Shown here: in pieces, positions 15,483-24,025 of the stretch
Layout of the letters: every line of letters starts with the position of its first letter
How positions within the stretch are numbered: position 1 is the stretch's first letter
From: Euryhalocaulis caribicus
GTDB taxonomy: Bacteria > Pseudomonadota > Alphaproteobacteria > Caulobacterales > Maricaulaceae
Direction of reading: 5' to 3'
Length of the DNA stretch: 37,515 nt
NCBI RefSeq assembly: GCF_000412185.1
Contig: NZ_ASJA01000023.1
Location: 1 to 37,515 of the forward strand
Program-made: the position numbers and the translations under genes
The notes under the pieces: model-generated
Told to the model about the DNA's origin: nothing
The model's database searches: none
The model's input: the letters and a program-made list of their open reading frames with translations, nothing else

Positions 15483-16822
15483 GCGGCGTCCAGCTCACGG
15501 CGGATGATGTCGCGGTAATTGCGCACCCGGCGGACATAGCGCACGGCCTCGTGCCCGCGCGCAAACCCGTATTTCAAAGTGCGGCTGACATCGCGCCGGG
15601 CGAGGTCGGGCAGGACCGAGCGCACGTCGCGCCAGCGATTCTTGTCCAGCCCGCGCCGCTCGGCCAGCGCCCGCGCGTCATAGAGATGGCCAAGGCCCAG
15701 ATTATAGGCGGTCAGGGCGAACCAGTAGCGGTCATCGCCGTGAATATCCTCGGGCAGACGGTCCAGAAGCTCGCGCATATATTTCGCGCCGCCGAAAATG
15801 GACTGGCGCGGATCCAGACGGTTGTCGACGCCCACGCGTTCCGCTGTCGGCCCGGTCAGCATCATGATGCCGCGCACCCCGGTCGGACTGACCGCGTCCG
15901 GGTCCCAATGGCTTTCCTGATAGGCCTGCGCGGCAAGAAACGCGACCGGCAGGTCATATTGTTTCGCCGCCGCTTCGATATGGTCGCTATAGTCCGGATA
16001 GCGCGATTTGAGGCGCTGGCGCAGGGCGCGAATATCGACGAAGTCGAAGACCGGGATATAGGCGTAGAAGCGCTCGTCCAGCGCGGCGCGGAAATCCCCG
16101 GTTTCCGGCAGCCACTCGGCCAGATGCTCCTGCAACGGCGCGGCGTCCGCGGGCGTCATCCAGACCAGAGACTGATCGTCCGGAAGCGCGAAGGCGACCT
16201 CCAGCTCCGGATAATAGCGGCGATTGACCGCCACGATATTTGAATCCGCGATGGTGCAGTCGGCGCGCTCGCTCCACACCTCTTCCAGCGCCGCTTCCGT
16301 GCCGCCAGAGACGGTGCGCCAGCTGATATCGGGATGATCGGCCTTCAGCGCCTGCAGCGTCTCGAGATAGCTGGAGCCGGCCGCCGCGATGATCGAGACG
16401 GAGTCCAGTTCGGCCGCGGTTTCAGGAATGGCGCCGCGCCGGCGGCAGACAACCTCCTCGACAATTGTCTTGTAGGCGGGGGAAACGCCGAACCGGGCGC
16501 GGCGCGCCGGCGTGTCAGTGAGGCCCGCGGCGGCGAGATCGCCCTTGCCGCGCGCCAGCGCGGTCAGCACGTCCTCCACGGAATTCAGGATCTTGTACTC
16601 GACCTCCAGGTCCAGGCTTTCGCCGAGGGCCTGCGTCAGGCGGTACTCATATCCCTCCGGCTCTCCATCCCGGTCGATATAATAGGTTGTGGGGGAATTG
16701 GTGGTGAGGACGGTGAGCGTTTCACGCTCGTCCAGCGGCCGCTCATGATCGACCCCGCCGCAGGCGGCCAGCCAGAGACAGGCCGCAATTCCAGCCCCCA
16801 AGCCTCTGTATTCTATTGTCAT
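15479..16822 (-). CDS. mltF: MltF-like membrane-bound lytic murein transglycosylase
   Basis: A 447-residue lipoprotein with lipobox LAAC (Cys21). Residues ~34-255 form a solute-binding-protein family 3 domain (LTVLTTNSPTTYYIDRDGEPEGYEYRL). Residues ~280-440 form an SLT goose-lysozyme-like domain with catalytic Glu303 in AYQESHWDPDAVSPTGVRG and a later ALTAYNLGLGHLYDAR motif. MltF cleaves glycan strands of peptidoglycan with formation of anhydromuramic ends, anchored to the outer membrane. Length and domain order fit the family (about 450-500 residues). It is convergent with the M14 gene, with a four-base overlap of stop codons. Confidence 0.93.
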   Translation of the reverse strand: MTIEYRGLGAGIAACLWLAACGGVDHERPLDERETLTVLTTNSPTTYYIDRDGEPEGYEYRLTQALGESLDLEVEYKILNSVEDVLTALARGKGDLAAAGLTDTPARRARFGVSPAYKTIVEEVVCRRRGAIPETAAELDSVSIIAAAGSSYLETLQALKADHPDISWRTVSGGTEAALEEVWSERADCTIADSNIVAVNRRYYPELEVAFALPDDQSLVWMTPADAAPLQEHLAEWLPETGDFRAALDERFYAYIPVFDFVDIRALRQRLKSRYPDYSDHIEAAAKQYDLPVAFLAAQAYQESHWDPDAVSPTGVRGIMMLTGPTAERVGVDNRLDPRQSIFGGAKYMRELLDRLPEDIHGDDRYWFALTAYNLGLGHLYDARALAERRGLDKNRWRDVRSVLPDLARRDVSRTLKYGFARGHEAVRYVRRVRNYRDIIRRELDAA

Positions 16823-16863
16823 ATGGCGGCGAGCCTAGCACCGCCAACGGGTTAATTCAGCCC

Positions 16864-18498
16864 TTACCCGGAATATTTCCAGTGCGCGGCCCACGGATCG
16901 AGAAGACCGCGGACCGGCGAGAGCGCGGATTCATAGTCACGCCAGCGGCCCACCGACTCCGAATAGACCGGGCGGACAACCTGCCCGGCGGAGGGCGTTG
17001 TGATTTCCCGCGCCAAAGCCTGTTCCCGGTAATCCAGGACGGCCTTGTCCCAGTCCGCGCCGATGAATTCCAGCACGCCGCGCGTTTCCTTTTCCAGATC
17101 CGCGACCAGGTCCTCATAGCGCGTTTCATGCACGGCCAGGCCGCCATGGGCGGCGCGCGCCGCTTCGAACGCGGCCATCGAGGCATCGTAATATTCCGCC
17201 GCATCGGTCATCTGGAGCATGCGGTAGGTGGCGGGGTTCACCTCGAACCGCTGGCGCCATGCGGACAGCACCGCGTCGCGCGGATCGCGCAGCGACAGGA
17301 TGAAGCGGGCATTGGGGAAGACATGCGCCAATACGCCGGCCCACATCAGGTTGGCGGGAAGCTTGTCGACAAATATCTCGCCTTCTTTGGGCGCGCCCGC
17401 TTCCGGCCGGGCGTGTTTCCAGTAGGCCTTGCCCAGCTCTTTCAGGCGCGTCGGGGACGCGGTCATGATCGCGGCCAGATCGCCGCCCTCGCTGGCCGCC
17501 TCCAGGAACGGGCGGATCGTGTCGGCTTCGCCCGAAGTCTCGATCTTCGGATGCGCGGCCAGAACCTGTTCCAGCAACGTGGTGCCCGAGCGCATGAAGC
17601 CGACCAGAAACACCGGCGCGGGGCCGGGTTCGAACTTCTCGTCCTGCTGCGGCTTCGCGTCCTTGAAAAAGTCCCGCAGCCGCCTGGCGGTGGTGATGGA
17701 GTATGGCCCCTTATGGGCTTCATATTCCGGGGCGTGGAGCTGTTTCAGGCCGCGATTGGCCTGGCCCCAGGCCTCCGCCGCACCCTTGAAGTCGCCCAGC
17801 GCCTCGCGCGCATCGCCAATACGGCCCCAGATCATGGCGGCTTCGACCGGATTGGCGCGCGTTTCCCTGAATCCCGCCTTGATGCGGTCCAGCGCCGCCT
17901 GCGGCTCTCCATTGCGCAGGTCGGCAGCCGCGGCAACCGACAGGGCGACGGGGTCGTTCGGGTCCAGCGCCAGCGCGGCATTGGCCGCCTTCTCCGCGCG
18001 CTCATACTCGTTGAGATCGTTCAGGATATGCGCCAGACCGCGCTGGGCGTAGAGATGGTCGGCATTGATATCGATGGCGCGCTGATAGGCCTCGGCGGCT
18101 TCGCGCTTGCGGCTCCGGCGCTCCAGAACCACCCCCAGATTGTAGGGGAAGAAAGAGTTTTCCGGGTTCTTGCGCTCGGCCTTGCGGAATTCTTCCTCCG
18201 CCTTTCCGGGCCGGCCCGCGCCGATCTCGCACTGGCCGATCATGTTGTGAATGTCGGCCGAGCTGGGATGCGCTTTCGCCAGGCTGCGATAGATAAAGAT
18301 CGCGCCGTCGAAATCGCCTGCGGACTGCCGGCACATCGCCTTCAGCGTCTGGGCGCTGGGGTCCGCGGGATAATCGGCAAGCACCTGATCGGCGCATTTC
18401 TCCGCCTCGTCATGACGGCCCGCCTCGGCGGCGCGCTGACCATTGCTTAAGAGTTCATTGGCTTGGGCAAAATTCATCATGGACCCGTCATAACGCAT
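16864..18498 (-). CDS. TPR-sulfotransferase fusion protein
   Basis: A 544-residue protein. Residues ~10-255 are TPR-type helical repeats (for example QRAAEAGRHDEAEKCADQVL and AEEEFRKAERKNPENSFFPYNLG). Residues ~293-544 are a PAPS-dependent sulfotransferase: the 5'-phosphosulfate loop GFMRSGTTLLEQ (300-311) and the 3'-phosphate region FILSLRDPRDAVLSAW (399-414). Such TPR-sulfotransferases are widespread in alphaproteobacteria and mostly uncharacterised. The acceptor is not predictable; protein Tyr or a glycan are both possible. Three in-frame ATGs lie at 18498, 18480 and 18477 and none has a clear ribosome-binding site, so the start is uncertain by six or seven residues. The histidine-phosphatase gene ends 41 bases upstream on the same strand. 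Confidence 0.9.
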   Translation of the reverse strand: MRYDGSMMNFAQANELLSNGQRAAEAGRHDEAEKCADQVLADYPADPSAQTLKAMCRQSAGDFDGAIFIYRSLAKAHPSSADIHNMIGQCEIGAGRPGKAEEEFRKAERKNPENSFFPYNLGVVLERRSRKREAAEAYQRAIDINADHLYAQRGLAHILNDLNEYERAEKAANAALALDPNDPVALSVAAAADLRNGEPQAALDRIKAGFRETRANPVEAAMIWGRIGDAREALGDFKGAAEAWGQANRGLKQLHAPEYEAHKGPYSITTARRLRDFFKDAKPQQDEKFEPGPAPVFLVGFMRSGTTLLEQVLAAHPKIETSGEADTIRPFLEAASEGGDLAAIMTASPTRLKELGKAYWKHARPEAGAPKEGEIFVDKLPANLMWAGVLAHVFPNARFILSLRDPRDAVLSAWRQRFEVNPATYRMLQMTDAAEYYDASMAAFEAARAAHGGLAVHETRYEDLVADLEKETRGVLEFIGADWDKAVLDYREQALAREITTPSAGQVVRPVYSESVGRWRDYESALSPVRGLLDPWAAHWKYSG

Positions 18499-18539
18499 GA
18501 TTGGGGTTTGATAAGAGGGGAGCGCGGCAGACGCCGCTG

Positions 18540-19061
18540 TCAGGGGTGGTCATCGCCGCCCGCGACGAACATCCGTGTTTGCCCGTCGCTCAGCGAGACC
18601 GCATAGAGCCGGTCATAATCGGACTCGTCCATCTCCGGTCCGGGTTCGCCGCCCAGAAGCTCCGCCAGTTGCGGCGTGGTGTTGGAATGGCCGACCACCA
18701 GCGCGGTTTGGCCCGCCTGTTTCAGGGCTTGCGCAAACCCGGCCAGGTCCCGCGCGTCATAGGAGGTTATTTCCAGACCGTGATCGTCCGCCGCCGGACG
18801 GGCCGTTTCCTGCGCCCGCGCCGTGTCTGTAGCGTAAACCGCCTGAAGCCGCGCGTCCGCCAGTTGAGCGGCAAGGCGCCCGGCCCGCGCCGCGCCGGCC
18901 TCCGTCAGCGCCGGATCGGATCCGGTCTGTTTCTCCGCGTGGCGGACCAGATAAATCACCGGGGATGTCTTCATGGCGTTATCGGCCTCCGCCTGGCCGG
19001 TCTGCGCGCAGGCCGGCAGGGCAAACGCGGCGCACATCATCACGAACAGGCGCAGGATCAT
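18540..19061 (-). CDS. Histidine phosphatase superfamily lipoprotein
   Basis: A 173-residue protein with a lipoprotein signal ending LPAC (Cys18) followed by a branch-1 histidine-phosphatase domain. The catalytic RHAEK is at 40-44 and the second His is H125 in VVGHSNTTPQL. The conserved ALTEAGAARAGRLAAQL and VYATDTARAQETARP segments lie between them. The ATG at 19061 has AAGGAAA upstream, and longer in-frame extension encodes a non-hydrophobic leader, so it is rejected. A periplasmic phosphomonoesterase is likely; the substrate is unknown. It is transcribed away from the carboxylesterase gene across a 128-base gap. Confidence 0.88.
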   Translation of the reverse strand: MILRLFVMMCAAFALPACAQTGQAEADNAMKTSPVIYLVRHAEKQTGSDPALTEAGAARAGRLAAQLADARLQAVYATDTARAQETARPAADDHGLEITSYDARDLAGFAQALKQAGQTALVVGHSNTTPQLAELLGGEPGPEMDESDYDRLYAVSLSDGQTRMFVAGGDDHP

Positions 19062-19189
19062 ACCGGTCTTTTCCTTGTTTTCAGCATCTCCGCCGGAGCG
19101 GCGGATATCTACGGGACCATCGAAAATCGTTTCCGGCCCGGCGGCAACCGGTTTTAGGATAGAGGCCGGACGCAAGCGAGGGGGAAACC

Positions 19190-20908
19190 ATGCGACCCAT
19201 ACTGACAATCGCCGCCATTCTGGCGCTGACCGCCTGTTCCCGCGGAGACGAAGAGCCAGCGGCGCCGGAAGCCTATTTCGAAACGGCGCGAGAGGTCACG
19301 CAGGGCGCGCTGGTCGGCTATCGCGCGGAAAGCGGGGCCGATGTCTGGAAGGGCATACCGTTCACCGCCCCGCCAACGGGCGATCTGCGCTGGCGCGCGC
19401 CGCGTCCGGCCGCCGGCTGGTCCGGCGAACGTCAGGCGCTGGCCTCCGCCGAGCGTTGCCCGCAAGTAACCAACGGCCTGAACCGGACTGAAGGGCTGGA
19501 CCCCGGCCTGCTGATCGGGAGCGAGGATTGCCTCTATCTGGACATCTACGCGCCGGGCGGGCTGGAGCCGGGGGCGGATGAAAAGCCGGTGATGGTCTGG
19601 ATCCACGGCGGGGGCAATGTGTGGGGCCGCGCGTCCAGCTATGACGGGTCCGTGCTGGCAGCCGAACAGGACGTGATTGTCGTGGCCATCCAGTACCGTT
19701 TGGGGCCGCTGGGGTGGTTCGCCCACCCGGCGCTGCGCGAGAGCGCGGAAAGCGAGGCGGACCGCGCGGCGAGCTTCGCCCTGCTGGACATGATCGCCGC
19801 GCTGGAATGGGTGGAGGCCGAGATCGGCGCTTTCGGCGGCGATGCGGACAATGTCACCATTTTTGGAGAAAGCGCGGGCGGCCATAACGTCGCCGGACTT
19901 CTGGCCTCGCCGCGCGCAGCGGGCCTGTTCGACCGCGCCATCATCCAGAGCGGCAGTCTGGAATCGGTCCCGCTGGCGGGGGCGGAAGGCGAAAGCGGCG
20001 ATTATCCCAACACGTCCGGAAAAACCGCGCCGGTCATGGCGGCCGATACGAGCGCCCGCGCGCTCCGCGCAGCCTCGGTTGAGGATGTCTTCGCGCCCTA
20101 TCGCGGCGGGGACGGATTGCTGGGCGACATGCCCGCAATGATCGCTGACGGAGTCGCTTTGCCTGAAGAGGGAATCCGGGGCGCGCTGGGCCGGGAGGGC
20201 GGCTTCAACGCCGTCCCGGTCATCAGCGGCGCCAACAAGGACGAAATGAAGCTGTTCAACCTGCTGGACGATCGTTACACGCGCCGCTGGTTCGGCCTGA
20301 TCTATCGTTTGCGCGATCCCGGCCTTTATCATGCCGTCTCCGCCTATCAGAGCCGGATGTGGAAGATACTGGCGGTCGATGAGGCGATGACCCTGATGCG
20401 CGCCGCCGGACATGACGATGTCTATGGCTACCGCTTCGACTGGGATGAAGGCGGCAGCGCCCTGACCATGGATTTTTCTGAACTTCTGGGCGCGCCGCAC
20501 GCCATGGAAATTCCTTTCGTTTTCAATCGTTTCCAATTGTTCGGCGATCTGGACCGCGTGATTTTCAACGATGACAACGCGGAAGGGCGGGCGGCGCTGG
20601 CCGCCGCCATGGGCGGCTATTGGGCGGAATTTGCCCGCGCCGGGGCGCCGCGCGATGGCGGCGGCGATTTCCCGTTCTGGAACCGCTGGGGCGCGGACGC
20701 CATGATGATGCGGTTCGACAGCCCCGCCGGCGGCGGTCCGGAACTGATCGCCAATGGCGACAGCATGGAGGCGCTGTTCGAGGACCTTAAATCGGATCCG
20801 GCCCTTTCAGCCGGTCAGAAATGCGCCGTCGCAGAAGCTCTCCAGGCGGTTTACGGCGCCTCGGCCGCCGACTTTTTGCCGCTTGAGAGCCTCAACTGCA
20901 GCCAGTAA
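19190..20908 (+). CDS. Type B carboxylesterase lipoprotein
   Basis: A 572-residue alpha/beta-hydrolase of the carboxylesterase type B (cholinesterase-like) family. The lipoprotein signal ends LTAC (Cys16). The fold landmarks are GIPFTAPPTGDLRWRAP, SEDCLYLDIYAP, oxyanion HGGG (139-142), YRLGPLGWF, and nucleophile S228 in FGESAGGHNVAGLLASP. The catalytic His is probably in GAPHAMEIPFVFN near the C-terminal third. Length is normal for the family. It would hydrolyse ester bonds in the periplasm or at the outer membrane; the substrate is not predictable. The histidine-kinase gene follows after 39 bases. Confidence 0.93.
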   Translation: MRPILTIAAILALTACSRGDEEPAAPEAYFETAREVTQGALVGYRAESGADVWKGIPFTAPPTGDLRWRAPRPAAGWSGERQALASAERCPQVTNGLNRTEGLDPGLLIGSEDCLYLDIYAPGGLEPGADEKPVMVWIHGGGNVWGRASSYDGSVLAAEQDVIVVAIQYRLGPLGWFAHPALRESAESEADRAASFALLDMIAALEWVEAEIGAFGGDADNVTIFGESAGGHNVAGLLASPRAAGLFDRAIIQSGSLESVPLAGAEGESGDYPNTSGKTAPVMAADTSARALRAASVEDVFAPYRGGDGLLGDMPAMIADGVALPEEGIRGALGREGGFNAVPVISGANKDEMKLFNLLDDRYTRRWFGLIYRLRDPGLYHAVSAYQSRMWKILAVDEAMTLMRAAGHDDVYGYRFDWDEGGSALTMDFSELLGAPHAMEIPFVFNRFQLFGDLDRVIFNDDNAEGRAALAAAMGGYWAEFARAGAPRDGGGDFPFWNRWGADAMMMRFDSPAGGGPELIANGDSMEALFEDLKSDPALSAGQKCAVAEALQAVYGASAADFLPLESLNCSQ

Positions 20909-20947
20909 GGTGAATAAAATGCTACCCGGAAAAACAGACGGCTACGC

Positions 20948-22489
20948 ATGGCGCAACTTCGCATAGCCAGCCGGCAGGCGCGGTACGGGGGCGGCTGGGC
21001 CGTGGCGGCCAGCATCGCTGTTATCGCGATCAGCCTGTTCGCGCTGACCGGATGGGCCGCGGGGTCGGAGCTGTTGATAAGGCTGCGCACATCCTATTCG
21101 GCGATGATGCCGAGCACGGCGTTCTTGTTTTTCGTTCTGGGTACGGTTGTTCTCTGGCTGCTGACCGACCGCAAGGCCCGGAAATCGGCGGTGGCCGTCA
21201 CGATTATCGCCCTCCTCATCGGGGCGGTGGCGCTGACCGACATCGTGCTGATCGTAAGCGATCAGGCGAGCGGCGTTGACGCGCTGGTCTGGCCGGAAAT
21301 CGATCGGAACCGTCTCAACAGCATGGCCCCTGGGACGGCGGCGTGTTTCATTCTCGCGGCGGCCTGTCTTCTTTCGCTCAATGGCGAGGGCCGCCGGCGC
21401 GATCATTTCTACGTCTTGTCCGCAACAGCCGGGCTTCTGGTCGGAATGATCGCCGTTGTCGGCTACATATTCGACGCTGAAGCGCTGTACCGGGTCTCCG
21501 CCTTTACCGCCATGGCGCTGCATACCGCGCTTTGTTTCGTTCTGCTTTTCACCGCCCTCATCCTGCTGCGGTCCGATACGGGCTGGGCGGGCCTTCTGAT
21601 GGGCGAGGGCGGCGGCAGCAAGGGCGCGCGGCGGCTTTTCCCGATTGTCCTGATCGCGCCTTTTCTTCTCTGCCTGATTGCGCTGATCGTAACAGAAGGC
21701 GGCCTGCTAAGCTCCAATTTCCGCCTGAGCCTGCTGGCAATCGTGATGATGAGCCTGCTGGCGGCGACCGTCCTGCGCAACGCCATGATCGAAAACGCCA
21801 CGGAGCGAAAACTGATCGCCGCGATGGATGATCTGCGCCGCGCCGTGGATGATCGCGACCTGCTGCTCCGCGAGCTCTATCACCGGGTCAAAAACAACCT
21901 CCAGCAGATCAATGCGCTGGTCATGATGGAGGCAGGCAAGGTCAGCGACGAGAGCGCCCGGAATTCCTTCAAGGCGACGGCGGCGCGCATCCACGCGCTG
22001 GGAACGGTGCATCGTCTGCTTCTGTCATCGCCGGCGCCGTCCCGCCTGAAGGTTCATGATTTTCTGGAGGAGCTTTGCAGGAATATCGCCGGCAGCCAGG
22101 GCGCCGCCGAGCGGGGAATTTCCATTGAAGTCCGCGCGAGCGACGACCTGATCCACATCGATTCCGCGGTCATTCTGGGCCTGATCGTCAATGAACTGGT
22201 GACCAACGCCCTCAAACACGCTTTCCCGGACGGGGAATCCGGAAACATCTCCGTGCTTTACACCGCCCGCAGTGATGGCGGCGCGCGGCTTTGCGTCAGC
22301 GACAATGGCGCGGGCATGGCGGCGGAAAGCGCCGACAGCCTGCCGGGCTCCGGCGTTGGCGGCCGCATCGTCGCGGGCTTTGTGCGGCAGGCCGGGGGAG
22401 AAATGAGCGTAGAAAACGATCAGGGCGCGCGAATTATGATCAACCTGCCGCCAGACTTTAAGAAAGAACTGGAAACAGGGGCGTCATGA
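20948..22489 (+). CDS. Membrane histidine kinase, HisKA_2/HWE-like
   Basis: A 513-residue sensor kinase. Residues ~15-275 hold about eight hydrophobic segments forming a membrane sensor with no recognised ligand-binding domain. A linker (~276-305) leads to the HisKA_2-type dimerisation helix LLLRELYHRVKNNLQQINAL, with phospho-acceptor H312. The ATPase domain carries N415 in LIVNELVTNALKHAFP, the G1 box CVSDNGAGM and a second Gly motif SGVGGRIV. This family is common in alphaproteobacteria, including general-stress and light kinases. It overlaps the next gene by four bases (ATGA), so kinase and receiver are coupled. The signal sensed is unknown. Confidence 0.92.
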   Translation: MAQLRIASRQARYGGGWAVAASIAVIAISLFALTGWAAGSELLIRLRTSYSAMMPSTAFLFFVLGTVVLWLLTDRKARKSAVAVTIIALLIGAVALTDIVLIVSDQASGVDALVWPEIDRNRLNSMAPGTAACFILAAACLLSLNGEGRRRDHFYVLSATAGLLVGMIAVVGYIFDAEALYRVSAFTAMALHTALCFVLLFTALILLRSDTGWAGLLMGEGGGSKGARRLFPIVLIAPFLLCLIALIVTEGGLLSSNFRLSLLAIVMMSLLAATVLRNAMIENATERKLIAAMDDLRRAVDDRDLLLRELYHRVKNNLQQINALVMMEAGKVSDESARNSFKATAARIHALGTVHRLLLSSPAPSRLKVHDFLEELCRNIAGSQGAAERGISIEVRASDDLIHIDSAVILGLIVNELVTNALKHAFPDGESGNISVLYTARSDGGARLCVSDNGAGMAAESADSLPGSGVGGRIVAGFVRQAGGEMSVENDQGARIMINLPPDFKKELETGAS

Positions 22490-22848
22490 GCAACAAGAAG
22501 ACCGTCATCATTGTGGAGGATGACTTTCTGATCGCGGAGTATCTGCGCGACCTTTGCGATGGTTACGGGATGAAGGTCGAGGGATCGGCGGATTCGGCCG
22601 GCGCCGCCATCCCTATGATAATGCAAAAAGAACCGGCCTATATCCTTATGGATGTGAGGCTGAAGGGGGAGCGCGACGGCGTGGACGTGGCGCATGAAAT
22701 TCACGTTCGCCGGCCGGGAACCAAGATCATCTTCATCACCGCGTCCAGCGAGCCGGTGACGCTGGACAGGATCAAGGGCGATCACCCTCACAGCATCCTG
22801 CTGAAACCCATCAACCCGGACGACCTGGAGGCGGCGTTCCGCCTGTAA
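22486..22848 (+). CDS. Stand-alone response regulator receiver
   Basis: A 120-residue CheY-like receiver with no output domain. The phospho-acceptor is D56 in YILMDVRLKG, the acidic pair is E11-D12, the conserved Thr is T85 in FITAS, and the Lys is K107 in LLKPI. It is fused translationally to the upstream kinase by an ATGA overlap and is its likely partner. Without an output domain it probably acts by protein contact or as a phosphate sink or relay. Target unknown. Confidence 0.93.
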   Translation: MSNKKTVIIVEDDFLIAEYLRDLCDGYGMKVEGSADSAGAAIPMIMQKEPAYILMDVRLKGERDGVDVAHEIHVRRPGTKIIFITASSEPVTLDRIKGDHPHSILLKPINPDDLEAAFRL

Positions 22849-22867
22849 ACCGGCCCGGTCCGCGGTC

Positions 22868-23917
22868 CTAACGCACGGCGATCGCCGGCGATCCGGCCTG
22901 CATGCGCCCGATCACGGCCGCGTTCTCGTGCCCATGCTCATTGAACAGCGCCTTTACCTTGGCTGCCTGCGCCGGGTCGCACGCCACCAAAAGCCCGCCG
23001 CTTGTCTGAGGGTCGCAGAGAAGGTCTCGCGCGGGCGCATCGAGCCCCGGCGCGTCGACCATGCCGGCGATGCTTTCCCAGTTGCGGCCCGAAGCGCCGG
23101 TGCGCACGCCGTCCGAGGCGAGCCGCCGCGCGCCCTCGAACACCGGAACGCTGTCCGCCGCCACCGTGGCCGCCAGCCCGCTGCCCCGGCACATCTCGCT
23201 CAAATGCCCCAGCAGGCCGAACCCCGTGACATCGGTCACCGCGTGAACGCCCGCCATCCCGGCCAGCGCCGCGCCGGGCGTGTTCAGGCGGGTCGTGGAA
23301 TCAATCATCGCCCTGTAGTCGGCCTCCGGGAGCAGGCCCTTCTTCAGCGCGGCGCTGAAAATACCAATGCCCAGCGGCTTGCCGAGGATCAGGACATCGC
23401 CGTCCCTTGCCCCGGAATTCATCAGGATATGGTCCGGGTGAACAAGGCCCAGCGCGACAAGCCCGTAAATCGGCTCCGTCGAGTCGATGGAATGGCCGCC
23501 CGCGATGGGCGCGCCCGCAGCCTCCGCCACATCCCGGCCGCCCGCCAGAATTTTCCGGATGGTCCCGGTTGAAAGCTGGCCGATGGGCATCCCCACCAGC
23601 GCCAGAGCGAAGATCGGCGCCGCGCCCATCGCATAGAGGTCCGAAATGGCGTTGGTCGCGGCGATGCGCCCGAAATCATAAGGATCATCGACAATGGGCA
23701 TGAAAAAGTCCGTGGTCGCCGCCACCGCCGCCTCGTCCGAGACGCGGTACACGGCGGCGTCGTCGCTGGTCGCCGCATCCACGATCAGGTCGGCATGGCC
23801 GCCGCCCACCGGCATCTCGCTGAGGATTTCCCGCAGAACGGACGGCGCAAGCTTGCAACCGCACCCCCCGCCATGGGCCAGCGAGGTGAGTCTGGGTTCT
23901 GCCGCTGTGTCAGTCAT
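22868..23917 (-). CDS. selD: Selenide, water dikinase
   Basis: A 349-residue enzyme making selenophosphate from selenide and ATP, the selenium donor for 2-selenouridine and for selenocysteine. The active-site loop is HGGGCGCKLAP, with C19 at the catalytic position and K22. The position is Cys, not selenocysteine. ATP-binding segments DDAAVYRVSD, VDDPYDFGRIAATNAISDLYAMG and CDPQTSGGLL are present. The start at 23917 is set by the MTDTAAEPRL leader directly before the conserved loop; an upstream open extension has no family similarity. It is divergent from mnmH across about 108 bases, which is the expected pathway partner. Confidence 0.95.
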   Translation of the reverse strand: MTDTAAEPRLTSLAHGGGCGCKLAPSVLREILSEMPVGGGHADLIVDAATSDDAAVYRVSDEAAVAATTDFFMPIVDDPYDFGRIAATNAISDLYAMGAAPIFALALVGMPIGQLSTGTIRKILAGGRDVAEAAGAPIAGGHSIDSTEPIYGLVALGLVHPDHILMNSGARDGDVLILGKPLGIGIFSAALKKGLLPEADYRAMIDSTTRLNTPGAALAGMAGVHAVTDVTGFGLLGHLSEMCRGSGLAATVAADSVPVFEGARRLASDGVRTGASGRNWESIAGMVDAPGLDAPARDLLCDPQTSGGLLVACDPAQAAKVKALFNEHGHENAAVIGRMQAGSPAIAVR

Positions 23918-24025
23918 GAATGGCCCGCTCCTGTCGCTTTCAACGCCGCGCAGGAAATCTACACGCCCGGCGCGGCGCGGCCAGCCCGCTTGACCATCCC
24001 CGCCCTTGGCCGTACCGCCAAGGCC

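Noticed and set aside
19062-19208. N-terminal extension of the histidine phosphatase.
   Set aside because: The internal ATG at 19061 has a ribosome-binding site and starts a proper lipoprotein signal peptide, which an extension would bury.
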